From NCBI RefSeq assembly GCF_022788715.1, contig NZ_CP085167.1, forward strand, positions 2,617,001 through 2,681,000: DNA of 64,000 bases, in the 5' to 3' direction. Each line of letters opens with the position of its first letter. Within the stretch, counting starts at the first letter, position 1. Both the position numbers and the translations under genes were made by a program. The DNA comes from Sulfitobacter sp. DSM 110093. GTDB lineage: Bacteria; Pseudomonadota; Alphaproteobacteria; Rhodobacterales; Rhodobacteraceae. The notes under the pieces are model-generated. The model did not search any database, was not told the origin of the DNA, and saw only the letters and a program-made list of their open reading frames with translations. Positions 8,515-18,323 of the stretch are shown here, in pieces.

Positions 8515-8529
8515 TGTTATATCATAACA
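8515..8529. promoter_or_regulatory. Zur-like box in divergent promoter
   Basis: TGTTAT-ATC-ATAACA, a perfect 6-3-6 inverted repeat, matching the alphaproteobacterial Zur-box pattern. It lies between hisI (start 8482) and the COG0523 gene (start 8570) and could repress both when zinc is plentiful. Confidence 0.75.
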
Positions 8530-8569
8530 AACATGGCGAAAAGCAAATATTCCACGGAAGGGGGACCAC

Positions 8570-9730
8570 ATGACAGTCGAGGATACACGCGTTCCGGTCA
8601 CCTTGTTGACGGGGTTTCTGGGCTCGGGAAAGACGACGCTGCTGAACCACCTGATCCGCGATCCCGAGGCCGGTCGGATCGCCGTGATCATGAACGAATT
8701 TGGCGATGTCGGTCTGGATCACGACCTGATCGAGGAGATGACCGAGGAAACCATTCTGCTGCAATCGGGCTGTCTGTGCTGCGCTGTTCTGGGCGATTTG
8801 GTCGAAACCTTCGACAGCCTAATGGACAAGCGCGAAGAAGGGCTCATCGACTTCGACCGCGTTGTGATCGAAACCAGCGGAATCGCCGATCCGGGGCCAA
8901 TCGTGCATACCATGGTGACCGACTACAACATTGCCGAGGCCTTCCGGCTCGATGGCGTCGTGACGCTGGCGGATGCGGCGACTGGGATGAAAACGCTCGA
9001 TCAGCAATTCGAGGCGGTGCATCAGGTGGCCATCGCCGACCTGCTGATCCTGTCAAAGACCGATCTCGTCGATCCCTTTGATCTTTCCCGGTTCGAGAAG
9101 CGGTTGAGCAAGCTCAACACCACGGCGCGCTATGTCCGTGCCGACCACGGCAAGGTGCCGGTCGGCACGCTCTTTGGTCTGACCGCGATGCGCGCGGATG
9201 TGACCTCTTCGGATGTTGACAACTGGCTGGGTCTGGCGGCGACGCAAACCGAGAGGGCGGCCAAGCCCGATCCGTTGGCTGGCCTCTCGGGGATTGCTGT
9301 CAAACCTGACGCGCCTGCGACTTTCAATCCATCGCCCCCAACGCAGCACCGCGGGCACGACCACGGGATCTGCTCGGCCTCGATCGAGGTGTCCCACCCC
9401 ATTCCCGCCGAAGTCTTTGATACATGGCTGGATACGCTCATGATGCTCCGGGGCCCCGATATTCTGCGCATGAAGGGCATTCTGCACGTCGAGGGCCTGC
9501 AATATCCCTTTGTGTTCCACGGCGTGCAGCACATCTTCGACGCCCCTGTACCGCTGAAGTCTTGGTCCGGTAAGGACACCACTAGCCGGGTCGTGGTCAT
9601 CGCGCGCAATGTCGATGAGGCGGAACTGGCCGAAAGTCTCGAGGCGCTTTTGATGCGTCCCGAGAATTGGACGCCGAGTGAAACTCCGCCGGGTGGCATG
9701 ATGGCCGACAGCACCGAGCTCCATGATTAA
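8570..9730 (+). CDS. COG0523 (CobW/ZigA-type) metal-chaperone GTPase 1
   Basis: 386 residues. The P-loop GFLGSGKTT is at residues 15-23, the metal-binding GCLCC motif at 67-71, and TKTD-type guanine recognition appears as SKTDL. Near residue 262 a short His-rich HRGHDHG stretch precedes the C-terminal domain, as in zinc-handling family members. The family couples GTP hydrolysis to delivery of zinc or cobalt to client proteins. The Zur-like box 40 nt upstream and the downstream zinc-enzyme paralogs argue for zinc rather than cobalamin cobalt. It is the first gene of a run with thrS, the small unknown gene and the DUF1826 gene. Confidence 0.9.
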   Translation: MTVEDTRVPVTLLTGFLGSGKTTLLNHLIRDPEAGRIAVIMNEFGDVGLDHDLIEEMTEETILLQSGCLCCAVLGDLVETFDSLMDKREEGLIDFDRVVIETSGIADPGPIVHTMVTDYNIAEAFRLDGVVTLADAATGMKTLDQQFEAVHQVAIADLLILSKTDLVDPFDLSRFEKRLSKLNTTARYVRADHGKVPVGTLFGLTAMRADVTSSDVDNWLGLAATQTERAAKPDPLAGLSGIAVKPDAPATFNPSPPTQHRGHDHGICSASIEVSHPIPAEVFDTWLDTLMMLRGPDILRMKGILHVEGLQYPFVFHGVQHIFDAPVPLKSWSGKDTTSRVVVIARNVDEAELAESLEALLMRPENWTPSETPPGGMMADSTELHD

Positions 9731-9805
9731 TCGGCCGCGCCGCAAAGGCCCAAGACCAACGCCAGCGCAGACCGTCCCCGCGCCCATCCGAAAGAAAGAC
9801 CCTCC

Positions 9806-11728
9806 ATGATCCATATCCGCTTGCCAGACGGTGCGACCCGCGCGCTTGACTCCACAAGCACCGCCGCCGATCTTGCCGCCAGCATCAGCCCCAGCCTTGC
9901 CAGACGTACGGTGGCTGCCGTCGTCGATGGCACGGTCGCCGATCTCTCGGCCCCCCTGCCCGATGGCGCCGACGTTGAGCTCATGTCGCGCGACGATCCG
10001 CGCACTCTGGAACTGATCCGCCACGACCTTGCCCATATACTCGCCGAAGCAGTGCAGACGCTCTGGCCCGGCACCAAGGCGGCCATCGGTCCGGCCATCG
10101 AGCATGGGTTCTACTATGACTTCGAGCGAGACACCCCCTTCACCCCCGAAGACCTGCCGGTCATCGAAAAGAAAATGCGCGAGATCATCGCCGCCAAGAC
10201 CCCGTTCACCTACGAAGAATGGAGCCGCGATGCGGCGCGAGAGCATTTTGCCGCCGCGGGCGAGACCTATAAGCTGGCGCTGCTGGATGCGATCCCGGAG
10301 GGCGAGCCGGTCAAGATTTATCGCCAGGGCGATTGGCTCGACCTGTGCCGCGGCCCGCATATGCGCAGCACCCATGATGCCGGCAGCGCCTTCAAGCTGA
10401 CCCGCGTGGCGGGCGCCTATTGGCGCGGCGACAGCGACAACCAGATGCTCAGCCGCATCTATGGCGTGGCCTTTGCTGACCAGCCAGCGCTCGACGCGCA
10501 TATGCAGATGATGGCCGAGGCCGAAAAGCGCGACCACCGCCGCCTTGGGCGCGAGATGAACCTGTTTCATTTCGAGGAAGTGGCCCCCGGTTCGGTCTTT
10601 TGGCACGCCAAGGGCTGGCGCCTGTTCCAGACCCTAATCGGCTATATGCGCGACCGTCAGGAAGCGGCCGACTATATCGAGGTCAATTCCCCCGACATCA
10701 TGGACCGCGCGCTTTGGGAGACCTCGGGCCACTGGCAGAACTACCGCCAGAATATGTTCTTGGCCAAGACTGAGGACCACCGCGACTATGCGCTGAAACC
10801 GATGAACTGCCCCGGCCACATGTTGATCTACGGCCAAGGCACCAAGAGCTACCGCGACCTGCCGCTGAAGATCGCGGAGTTCGGCAAAGTGCATCGCTAC
10901 GAGCCATCGGGCGCGCTGCATGGGTTGCTGCGCGTGCGCAGCCTCACGCAGGACGACGCACACATCTATTGCACGCCGGACCAACTGACCGAGGAGTGCC
11001 TCAAGGTCAACGATCTGGTCCTGTCGATCTATCGCGATTTCGGCTTCGAGGACGTGCGCATCAAACTCTCGACCCGCCCCGAAGCCCGGATCGGCAGCGA
11101 CGAAAGCTGGGACCGCTCCGAGGAGGCGTTGCGGCAGGCCTTGGATAAGGCCGCGCATCCCTACACGATTTTCGAGGGCGAAGGCGCCTTTTACGGGCCC
11201 AAGCTGGAGTATGTGCTGCGCGACGCCATCGGGCGCGATTGGCAATGCGGCACGCTGCAGGTGGACTTTAACCTGCCGGAACGCTTCGGCACGACCTATG
11301 TGGCCGCCTCGGGCGACCGTTTGCCGCCAGTCATGCTGCACCGCGCACTCTTTGGCTCATTAGAGCGTTTCACCGGCATCCTGATCGAACACCACGCCGG
11401 CCATATGCCGCTTTGGTTGGCACCGGTGCAGGTAGTCGTGGCGACGGTTACCGAGGCCGCCGACGACTGGGCGCGCGAGGTCACGGCGGCACTCAAGGCC
11501 GCGGGCCTGCGGGTAGAGAGCGACCTGCGCAACGAAAAGATCGGTTACAAGGTCCGCGAGCACGCGCTGCAGAAAATCCCCCTGCAGATCGCGCTTGGCG
11601 CGCGCGAGGCCGAGGCCCGCAGCGTGACCATGCGTCGCCACGGCAGCGACAAAACCGAGACCATGACGCTCGACGACGCCGTACTGGCGCTGGTTGCTGA
11701 AAGCCAGCGCCCCAGCACCGCAGATTGA
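9806..11728 (+). CDS. thrS: Threonyl-tRNA synthetase paralog
   Basis: 640 residues, full length for bacterial ThrRS. The TGS domain (1-60) is followed by the editing domain with HDLAH and DLCRGPHM, the class II catalytic core, and a C-terminal anticodon-binding domain. The three catalytic zinc ligands appear intact: Cys in MNCPGHM, His in QDDAHIY and His in VMLHRALFG. It charges tRNA-Thr. Placement between two COG0523 genes and beside a HisI paralog indicates a zinc-starvation copy rather than the housekeeping gene; the housekeeping copy would lie outside the window. Because the zinc site is kept, its benefit must lie in tighter binding or chaperone delivery. It starts 75 nt after the GTPase gene. 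Confidence 0.92.
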   Translation: MIHIRLPDGATRALDSTSTAADLAASISPSLARRTVAAVVDGTVADLSAPLPDGADVELMSRDDPRTLELIRHDLAHILAEAVQTLWPGTKAAIGPAIEHGFYYDFERDTPFTPEDLPVIEKKMREIIAAKTPFTYEEWSRDAAREHFAAAGETYKLALLDAIPEGEPVKIYRQGDWLDLCRGPHMRSTHDAGSAFKLTRVAGAYWRGDSDNQMLSRIYGVAFADQPALDAHMQMMAEAEKRDHRRLGREMNLFHFEEVAPGSVFWHAKGWRLFQTLIGYMRDRQEAADYIEVNSPDIMDRALWETSGHWQNYRQNMFLAKTEDHRDYALKPMNCPGHMLIYGQGTKSYRDLPLKIAEFGKVHRYEPSGALHGLLRVRSLTQDDAHIYCTPDQLTEECLKVNDLVLSIYRDFGFEDVRIKLSTRPEARIGSDESWDRSEEALRQALDKAAHPYTIFEGEGAFYGPKLEYVLRDAIGRDWQCGTLQVDFNLPERFGTTYVAASGDRLPPVMLHRALFGSLERFTGILIEHHAGHMPLWLAPVQVVVATVTEAADDWAREVTAALKAAGLRVESDLRNEKIGYKVREHALQKIPLQIALGAREAEARSVTMRRHGSDKTETMTLDDAVLALVAESQRPSTAD

Positions 11729-11751
11729 CAGACAGGACAGAAGGACACCCC

Positions 11752-12240
11752 ATGCAGATCACCCAAGATGACATCGACCAAGCGCTAAAGACCTGGGGCA
11801 ATGGCAAAATCGCCATCTCCAAGGCATTTGACGCGGGCGGGATCGACGCCGCACGCGAGGTCGCCTCGGCCAATATCGATAGCTACTATGGCTACGACCT
11901 CGGTCCGGTCCTGTTCAAACCCACTATGGCCAGCGGCGCTAAGACCTTCCGCCCGACCAAGGCCGGGGCCCTCGCCTATTTCTGCGGCCATTCCGAGGAA
12001 TACCCGCTGGACAACGGCTTTGCGATCATGGGCTGGGTCGCCTCCGAGAGTATCACCTCGGCCAGCTTCATCCAAGGCGATGTCGCTATGTGGATGGGCT
12101 GGATCACCCTAACCAACAAGGACGGTACCGTCACCACGGTCGACAAGAGCTTCGGCTACAAGAGGGACGCGGCAGGCACCCTGCGGATCGTCTTGCACCA
12201 TTCCTCTTTGCCCTATCAGCCGTCAAAGGCAGCAACATGA
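11752..12240 (+). CDS. Unknown small protein, possibly SnoaL-like fold
   Basis: 162 residues from the ATG at 11752 with AAGGA six bases upstream; a TTG at 11725 overlapping thrS is rejected. The sequence begins with a helix (TQDDIDQALKTWGNGKIAIS), continues with alternating short strands, and ends in a beta-rich half with GDVAMWMGWITLTNKDG and LRIVLHHSSLPYQP. The layout resembles SnoaL-like/DUF4440 (ketosteroid isomerase-like) proteins, but I cannot name the family. One Cys and several His are present. It is tightly placed between thrS and the DUF1826 gene, overlapping the latter by 4 nt, so it belongs to the zinc-responsive operon. Function unknown. Confidence 0.75.
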   Translation: MQITQDDIDQALKTWGNGKIAISKAFDAGGIDAAREVASANIDSYYGYDLGPVLFKPTMASGAKTFRPTKAGALAYFCGHSEEYPLDNGFAIMGWVASESITSASFIQGDVAMWMGWITLTNKDGTVTTVDKSFGYKRDAAGTLRIVLHHSSLPYQPSKAAT

Positions 12241-12872
12241 TCCTCGACACGACCGCGCCGTTGAAGCGCTGCACCAATTCTTCTGGGATGTCGGCCATTC
12301 ATACCCCCGGCACCGCCGCGACGGTCTGGGAACGCGCCCCGCTGCGCGGTTTCCAAGACTGGATCGACGCCCTGCCCCCCAGCCAGCTGCCCCGCGCCCG
12401 CGTCATCCTGCGGCCCGAGGCGGTGTGCAACGCGCTGATCGAGATCACGGATTTCCACAAAATGCCGGACTGCCCGGAGCGCAATATGTTGATCGAAGAC
12501 GCCTCGGCACTGGCACTGATTTTCGGCGATCTGATGCGCTGCGACCATGTGCAGCTGCGCCTCGACGTCGTCGACACCAATGCTTGCAGCAAGTTCCACA
12601 TCGACGCAGTGACCGCTCGTCTGGTGTGCACTTATCGCGGAACCGGCACGCAATGCGGCATCTCAGAAACAGGCAACGACCCTGTCGAGATTCTGACAGT
12701 CCCCACTGGATCGCCAATCATTCTGCGCGGGACGCGCTGGCCGGAAAGCCCACCGGCGGGTCTGCTGCATCGCTCGCCCCCGATCGCGGGGACCGGAGAA
12801 ACACGCCTGCTGCTGGTGCTCGACCCGATCGCCGATCCTGAGCAGGAAGACGATGCCGGATATTTTCACTGA
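12237..12872 (+). CDS. DUF1826 family protein
   Basis: 211 residues; the ATG overlaps the TGA of the preceding gene. Recognised by the core CSKFHIDAVTARLVCTYRGTGTQCG and the C-terminal HRSPPIAGTGETRLLLVLD. The FHxD plus TYxGxGT pattern has the feel of a 2-oxoglutarate/iron (cupin-like) fold, but that is inference; DUF1826 has no assigned reaction that I know of. Genes of this family are known neighbours of COG0523 GTPases in zinc-responsive loci, which fits here: it closes the run that starts at 8570 and is followed by a hairpin and a second Zur-boxed COG0523 gene. Confidence 0.82.
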   Translation: MILDTTAPLKRCTNSSGMSAIHTPGTAATVWERAPLRGFQDWIDALPPSQLPRARVILRPEAVCNALIEITDFHKMPDCPERNMLIEDASALALIFGDLMRCDHVQLRLDVVDTNACSKFHIDAVTARLVCTYRGTGTQCGISETGNDPVEILTVPTGSPIILRGTRWPESPPAGLLHRSPPIAGTGETRLLLVLDPIADPEQEDDAGYFH

Positions 12873-12877
12873 TAGGC

Positions 12878-12906
12878 ACGCCCCTTAGTCTTCGATTTCG
12901 GGGCGT
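12878..12906 (+). terminator. Hairpin after the DUF1826 gene
   Basis: ACGCCCC (12878-12884) pairs with GGGGCGT (12900-12906). It ends the first zinc operon; only a weak T-run follows. Confidence 0.5.
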
Positions 12907-12979
12907 TCTGATTGCAAGCGACCTACGTGGCGCTCGCGGGCTGTAAATCAGGTTGCAGGGCCACCCTCAAACATAATAA

Positions 12980-12994
12980 TGTAATGTTATAACA
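12980..12994. promoter_or_regulatory. Second Zur-like box
   Basis: TGTAAT-GTT-ATAACA, the same 6-3-6 pattern as at 8515 with one mismatch, 20 nt before the start of the second COG0523 gene. Suggests separate zinc control of that gene. Confidence 0.65.
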
Positions 12995-13014
12995 TTCCAC
13001 TCAAGGAGATCACC

Positions 13015-14235
13015 ATGTCACCCAGCAATACCCGCCTGCCTGTCACCGTCTTGTCGGGCTTTCTCGGCGCCGGGAAGACCACGCTTCTCAATGACGTTCT
13101 AAACAACCGCGAAGGGCGCCGCGTCGCGGTGATCGTCAACGATATGTCCGAGGTCAACATCGACGCCGATCTCGTGCGCGACGGCGGTGCCGACCTGAGC
13201 CAGACCGAGGAAAAGCTTGTCGAGATGACCAACGGCTGCATATGCTGCACGCTGCGCGACGATCTGCTGGTCGAAGTGCGCCGCCTCGCCGAGGAGGGAC
13301 GCTTCGACTACCTGCTGATCGAAAGCACCGGCGTTTCAGAGCCGCTTCCGGTGGCCGCGACCTTCGATTTCCGTGACGAAAACGGCGAAAGCCTGTCTGA
13401 CGCCGCGCGGCTTGATACGATGGTGACGGTGGTCGATACGGTAAACCTGCTCAACGATTATTCCAGCCACGATTTCATTCGTGACCGTGGCGAGAGCCTG
13501 GGCGAGGCGGACGACCGCACCCTTGTCGATTTGCTGGTTGACCAGATTGAATTTGCCGATGTTGTGGTGCTCAACAAGGTGTCCGATGCCGGGCCCGAAA
13601 AACTCGATGCCGCGCGTAAGATCATCGCTTCGCTGAACCCCGATGCGCAGATTATCGAAACCGACCAAAGCAAGGTTCCGGCCGACCGCATCATGGGTAC
13701 AGGGCTGTTTGACTTCGACAAGGCGCATCTGCACCCGATGTGGGCCAAAGAGCTTTATGGCTTCGCCGATCACGTGCCGGAAACCGAGGAGTATGGCGTG
13801 TCGTCCTTCGTTTACCGGGCTCGGCGGCCGTTCCACCCGCAGAAGGTCCATGATGTTCTCAGCGGTGATCTGCCCGGCGTGATCCGTGCCAAGGGGCATT
13901 TCTGGATCGCGACGCGTCCGGACTGGCTGGCGGAGTTTTCGCTGGCCGGCGCGCTCAGCAGCATCAAGCCGATGGGCAACTGGTGGGCGACGGTGCCGCG
14001 CGAACGCTGGCCCGATCACCCGCAGGCGCGCGACTACCTCGCGCAACACTGGCAAGAACCCTACGGTGATCGCCGGCAAGAACTGGTGTTCATCGGCGCG
14101 GGCATGGACAAGGCAGCAATCACAGCAGCCCTCGATGCGGCCCTTGTCGGCGACGAACGCACCTTCGCACCCCACCAGTGGGAAGATCTGCCCGACCCCT
14201 TCCCGGGGTGGCGACGCGCTCCCGAAGCGGCCTGA
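13015..14235 (+). CDS. COG0523 (ZigA-type) metal-chaperone GTPase 2
   Basis: 406 residues. P-loop GFLGAGKTT at 15-23, GCICC metal motif at 74-78, NKVSD guanine motif, and a long C-terminal domain with FWIATRPD and the Trp-rich [15 protein letters not shown] segment typical of the ZigA/YciC-like subgroup. It differs from the first GTPase in length and lacks its His loop, so the two belong to different subgroups and probably serve different clients. An AAGGAG ribosome binding site and a Zur-like box precede it. Role by family: delivery of scarce zinc to client enzymes. Confidence 0.9.
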   Translation: MSPSNTRLPVTVLSGFLGAGKTTLLNDVLNNREGRRVAVIVNDMSEVNIDADLVRDGGADLSQTEEKLVEMTNGCICCTLRDDLLVEVRRLAEEGRFDYLLIESTGVSEPLPVAATFDFRDENGESLSDAARLDTMVTVVDTVNLLNDYSSHDFIRDRGESLGEADDRTLVDLLVDQIEFADVVVLNKVSDAGPEKLDAARKIIASLNPDAQIIETDQSKVPADRIMGTGLFDFDKAHLHPMWAKELYGFADHVPETEEYGVSSFVYRARRPFHPQKVHDVLSGDLPGVIRAKGHFWIATRPDWLAEFSLAGALSSIKPMGNWWATVPRERWPDHPQARDYLAQHWQEPYGDRRQELVFIGAGMDKAAITAALDAALVGDERTFAPHQWEDLPDPFPGWRRAPEAA

Positions 14236-14255
14236 CTCAACCATCGGAACATACA

Positions 14256-14278
14256 GGGCCGGGAGACCATCCCGGCCC
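14256..14278 (+). terminator. GC-rich hairpin after COG0523 gene 2
   Basis: GGGCCGGGA (14256-14264) pairs with TCCCGGCCC (14270-14278), a perfect 9-bp stem 20 nt after the stop codon. No T-tract follows. Confidence 0.5.
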
Positions 14279-14630
14279 GGCGAGGCGTCTCCCAGCTATG
14301 TCTCGTCAACCCCGACAGGGAGACGGACACCGCAGAGAGGATCGCAACAAAGTAGATGGTAGTGGGTCGGTAGATGTATTCAGCCGATAGGACGCTTCGA
14401 ACCCGCCGCCCACCGATCCACCGTCGATGACCGCCGCAGGCCCTGCCATAACCTCCGGCGTGCGGTGGCGGCATGCATAGCGCAGCATCGGTCATTACGG
14501 GTTCGTTCCTGCCATTCGCTGCGGTCGCCTGTGCCGGACGGAGCAAACGTTTGCCGTGCCATGAACGTGGGCCCGGTTCACAGGAGTTCATGTATCAACG
14601 GCGGGCCGAGTTCTGTCTGTCACTCGCCAG
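14279..14630. other. Region without a supportable gene
   Basis: Between the second zinc operon and the end of the cobalamin-uptake operon. Frames on both strands are short and without motifs. Confidence 0.4.
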
Positions 14631-15041
14631 TCATGGACCAAGAAGCTCCGACATCCGCGCTCGCGCACGGGTAGGCAACGCAGACGGCAGGGGCGCTGCG
14701 TCATCAACCTCTCCCACATCGACGATCATTACCATCCCCATAGCGTAATGCGGCGAGCACTTGATGCCATAGCGTCCCTCTATCCCGAAGCTGACCGAGA
14801 CCTCTTCGTCGATTTTCCCAATGAAGCGTTCGGCACCGTCGGGCAACATCTCGGAAATGGACGCGGCGTTGTGGCCGTGCTGTGCTGGCTGGAAACGGAC
14901 CGTGTCGCCGGGGGCGATCTGCAGATGGGCGGGCTCGTAGACCATCGCGCCGGTGTCTCCGCACGTGAGCATTTTCACATCATGGGTTTCGGCGTATCCA
15001 ATGGACGGCGGAAAGATGATCAGTGCGGTCAGAAGTCGCAT
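14631..15041 (-). CDS. Pseudoazurin-type cupredoxin
   Basis: 136 residues from the ATG at 15041, with a signal peptide (MRLLTALIIFPPSIGYAE). The type 1 copper ligands are readable: His in QHGHNAAS, then Cys, His and Met in GIKCSPHYAMGM, the order of pseudoazurins and plastocyanin-like electron carriers. It would act in the periplasm, passing single electrons, classically to denitrification enzymes. None of those genes are here. Instead it is the last gene, 10 nt behind btuD, of an operon headed by a cobalamin riboswitch, an unexpected place for a copper protein. The C-terminal extension after MVMIVDVG is longer than usual. Confidence 0.85.
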   Translation of the reverse strand: MRLLTALIIFPPSIGYAETHDVKMLTCGDTGAMVYEPAHLQIAPGDTVRFQPAQHGHNAASISEMLPDGAERFIGKIDEEVSVSFGIEGRYGIKCSPHYAMGMVMIVDVGEVDDAAPLPSALPTRARARMSELLGP

Positions 15042-15051
15042 GGGTGATCCT

Positions 15052-15809
<758 letters not shown>

Positions 15810-15813
<4 letters not shown>

Positions 15814-16868
15814 CGCCGCGCACCTCGAACGAGGATCAGCGCAAAGGCCGGGGCGCCGACGAGCGCAGTCACCACTCCGATGGGGAGGACCTGACCCGGG
15901 ACTATAACGCGGCTGATCACATCGGCCGCGACGAGGAACACTGCCCCGGCCAGGGCAGATGCGGGCACTAAGCGGTCGTGGCGCGTGCCTACGAGAAACC
16001 GCATAGCATGGGGAACGACCAGCCCGACAAAGCCGATTGCCCCCACCTTCGAGACGAGAACGCCGACCATGATCGCGGTCGCGGTGATCAGGCTACCGCG
16101 CAGTGCTGGTACGTTGATCCCGAGCGACGCCGCGCCGTCCGCCCCGAAGGTGAAGGCATCAAGCCCGCGCCGGTGCCAGAGGCAAAGGCCCACCCCAGCA
16201 AGGGAGACCAACGTACAGGCCATAACATCTTCCCATCGAATGCCCGAGAGGTTGCCCATCAGCCAAAACATGATGCCGCGCGCCTGCTCGGCATTGGCCG
16301 AGCGGGCAATGGTGAAGGCCGTCAGGGCGTTGAACATCTGCGATCCGGCAATGCCCGCAAGGATAATCGCGGCCGCAGCCTGTGTGGCAAGGCCGCCCCC
16401 CGCCCCTCCGCTCACAGCATGGGCCAGGACCACGACGCAGCCGAATGCGAGAAGCGCACCGGTCAGTGCCCCGAACGACATGGAAATCACGCCGCCGCCG
16501 ACGCCCGCAACCGTTACCAGAACCGCGCCGGTCGAGGCTCCCGCCGAAAGACCCATGAGGTAGGGATCGGCCAGCGGATTGCGCAAGAGCGCCTGAAGCA
16601 CGACACCTGTCAGCGCCAGCCCCGCACCGCAACAGGCGGCAACGATGGCCCGAGGGAGGCGATAGCTCCAAATGATCCCCGCCTCGATCCCGTCCACGGG
16701 ATAGCTCGCGCCCCAAAGGTGGTTCGCCAGCGTTTGAAGGACGGTGACGAACGGCAGCCGTGTTTCGCCGATAGCGGTCCCGGCGAGAATGGTGAGACCG
16801 AGGATCAGGGGCGCCCCCCACAGGCCGCGCAGCGGCGCGACCCGTGGCTGCGCGGCCACCATCGTCAT
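15810..16868 (-). CDS. btuC: ABC transporter permease, FecCD/BtuC family
   Basis: 352 residues with about ten membrane helices. Family signatures include RLPRAIVAACCGAGLALTGVVLQALLRNPLADPYLMGLSAGAS and, near the C-terminus, GFVGLVVPHAMR, the loop that docks the ATPase. It forms the inner-membrane pore of the corrinoid importer. The start codon overlaps the stop of the binding-protein gene by 4 nt and its own stop overlaps the ATPase start, so the three are translationally coupled. Confidence 0.9.
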
Positions 16869-17875
16869 TCGAACGACATCTCCGAGAGCGCCTCGGACAG
16901 CGTCTCCAGCCCGTAGATCGAGCGCATCGTCGCGCTCATCGCATGGGCGTCGATCTGCACGATCCGCCCCTCTTGAACAGCCGTCATTTGGCTTGCGACT
17001 GCATCGTTGCGTAGGAACTCCAGCTTTTTCTCGACATCATCGGCCGGAAAGCGGCGGCGATCCATATAGGCGATGACGATGACGTCCGGATCAGCGCGGG
17101 CGATGCTTTCCCAGCCGACTGTCGGCCATTCCTCGTCCGAGGCGATGACGTTTTCGATACCGAGAGCGTCCATCATGTAGCCCGGCGCGCCGAGCCGCCC
17201 TGCCACGTAAGGGTCGATCTCAAGATCGGCGGAGGAGAACCAGAACACCGCCGACAGGTTGTCCGGCAAATCGACCCCTTCGGCCCGGGCGATCGCTTCG
17301 GCCTCGACGGCCTCGAGTTCTGCGACCAGCGTTTTGCCCGCGTCCTGCACGTCAAAAATCTCTGACAACTCCCGGATGCCTTTGTAGACGGACGCCGTCT
17401 CGAAGGCGCCCGTCCGCGTGCCGTCCCCGCCGGTGGAATTGTCCTTGGTGTCACAATCGGCCGGCATGATGTAGGTGGGGATGCCGATGTCGTGGAACAT
17501 ATCGCGCGTCCCCACGATCCCGCTTTCGCCGACGTGCCATTCGTATTGCACGGCGATCAGGCCGGGCTTTTTCGCAACTACGCTTTCAAAGCTGGGATCG
17601 TTGTCCGCCAGCCGCTCAATCTCCGCGTTAACTTCGGCGAATTTAGGCAGAACCGGGTTGAACCAGACCGAAGTGCCCGCGACCTTTGGCGCGAGGCCAA
17701 GAGAATAGAGGATCTCTGTCGCAGACTGGCCAATGGTCACGGCACTGTCCGGAGCGGCGTCGAAGGATATTTCGACACCACAATTCGTAAGTTTAAGGGG
17801 ATAGTTTGTTCCCTGCGCTTGCAGGGGAAGTGCGGCGCTGGCCACCAAAGTGGCTGCAATCAAGGTCTGTCTCAT
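16865..17875 (-). CDS. btuF: Periplasmic corrinoid-binding protein, BtuF-like
   Basis: 336 residues from the ATG at 17875; the longer frame runs into the riboswitch and is rejected. A signal peptide (1-20, LPLQAQG) is followed by a helical-backbone binding protein: QSATEILYSLGLAPKVAGTS, KKPGLIAVQYEW and ARADPDVIVIAYMDRRRF. This family delivers cobalamin or ferric siderophores to the BtuC-type permease. The cobalamin riboswitch in its leader is the best substrate evidence. First gene of the operon btuF-btuC-btuD-pseudoazurin. Confidence 0.88.
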   Translation of the reverse strand: MRQTLIAATLVASAALPLQAQGTNYPLKLTNCGVEISFDAAPDSAVTIGQSATEILYSLGLAPKVAGTSVWFNPVLPKFAEVNAEIERLADNDPSFESVVAKKPGLIAVQYEWHVGESGIVGTRDMFHDIGIPTYIMPADCDTKDNSTGGDGTRTGAFETASVYKGIRELSEIFDVQDAGKTLVAELEAVEAEAIARAEGVDLPDNLSAVFWFSSADLEIDPYVAGRLGAPGYMMDALGIENVIASDEEWPTVGWESIARADPDVIVIAYMDRRRFPADDVEKKLEFLRNDAVASQMTAVQEGRIVQIDAHAMSATMRSIYGLETLSEALSEMSFE

Positions 17876-17990
17876 CCGATCCGTCCCGTCAGATAGGACC
17901 GTCAGGGGCAAGACGCGAAACGGAATATGGCCAAGGCGGCCACGTCGAGTTTCCCGCCCCGGTACACCCCGTCCGGTCGTGGTTTCATAT

Positions 17991-18157
17991 CCGTCGGCAG
18001 GTCTCCTGACTGGCGGGTTACGGCACCTCTCGCCTTCCCGGGGTAATCCCAGTGGCACATCGAGAGGCGCTCGCCGCCTACAGTTGCGGGGGCAGTTCCG
18101 TTTCCCGGCTGTGACCGGAACGGATTCCCTTTCAATTCCCGAAGGAAACCGACGCCG
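17991..18157 (-). promoter_or_regulatory. Cobalamin riboswitch
   Basis: Read on the minus strand, the leader shows the conserved order: a P1 arm CGTCGG, an AAAGGGAA-type segment, GCCCCCGCAACTGTA, the B12 box GCCACTG (about 18050-18057), GGGAAGGCG, then CCGCCAGTCAGGAGACC and the closing P1 arm CCGACG near 17992-17997. It lies about 115 nt before the btuF start. These riboswitches shut expression off when adenosylcobalamin is abundant, by hiding the ribosome binding site or forming a terminator. Confidence 0.93.
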
Positions 18158-18323
18158 AGATCAGTGACAGGTTTTTTCACCGGTGGCAATTACTGGCTGC
18201 GCATGGCTTTCTCCAGCCGACTGTCGTCACCAATGCCGTCATCAGGCAGCCCCTGTCGCAAATCGTGACCATCGATCCTGGGGGCCCATGCTATCATAAG
18301 CGGAAACAGCGGGAGATTCGCAA

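Noticed and set aside
9053..10606. Minus-strand frame of 517 codons over the COG0523 and thrS genes
   Set aside because: High-GC shadow frame across two clearly real genes; composition is Arg/Gly/His-rich with no domain.
14061..14591. 176-codon minus-strand frame
   Set aside because: Overlaps the 3' end of the second COG0523 gene on the other strand and has no motif; treated as a shadow frame.
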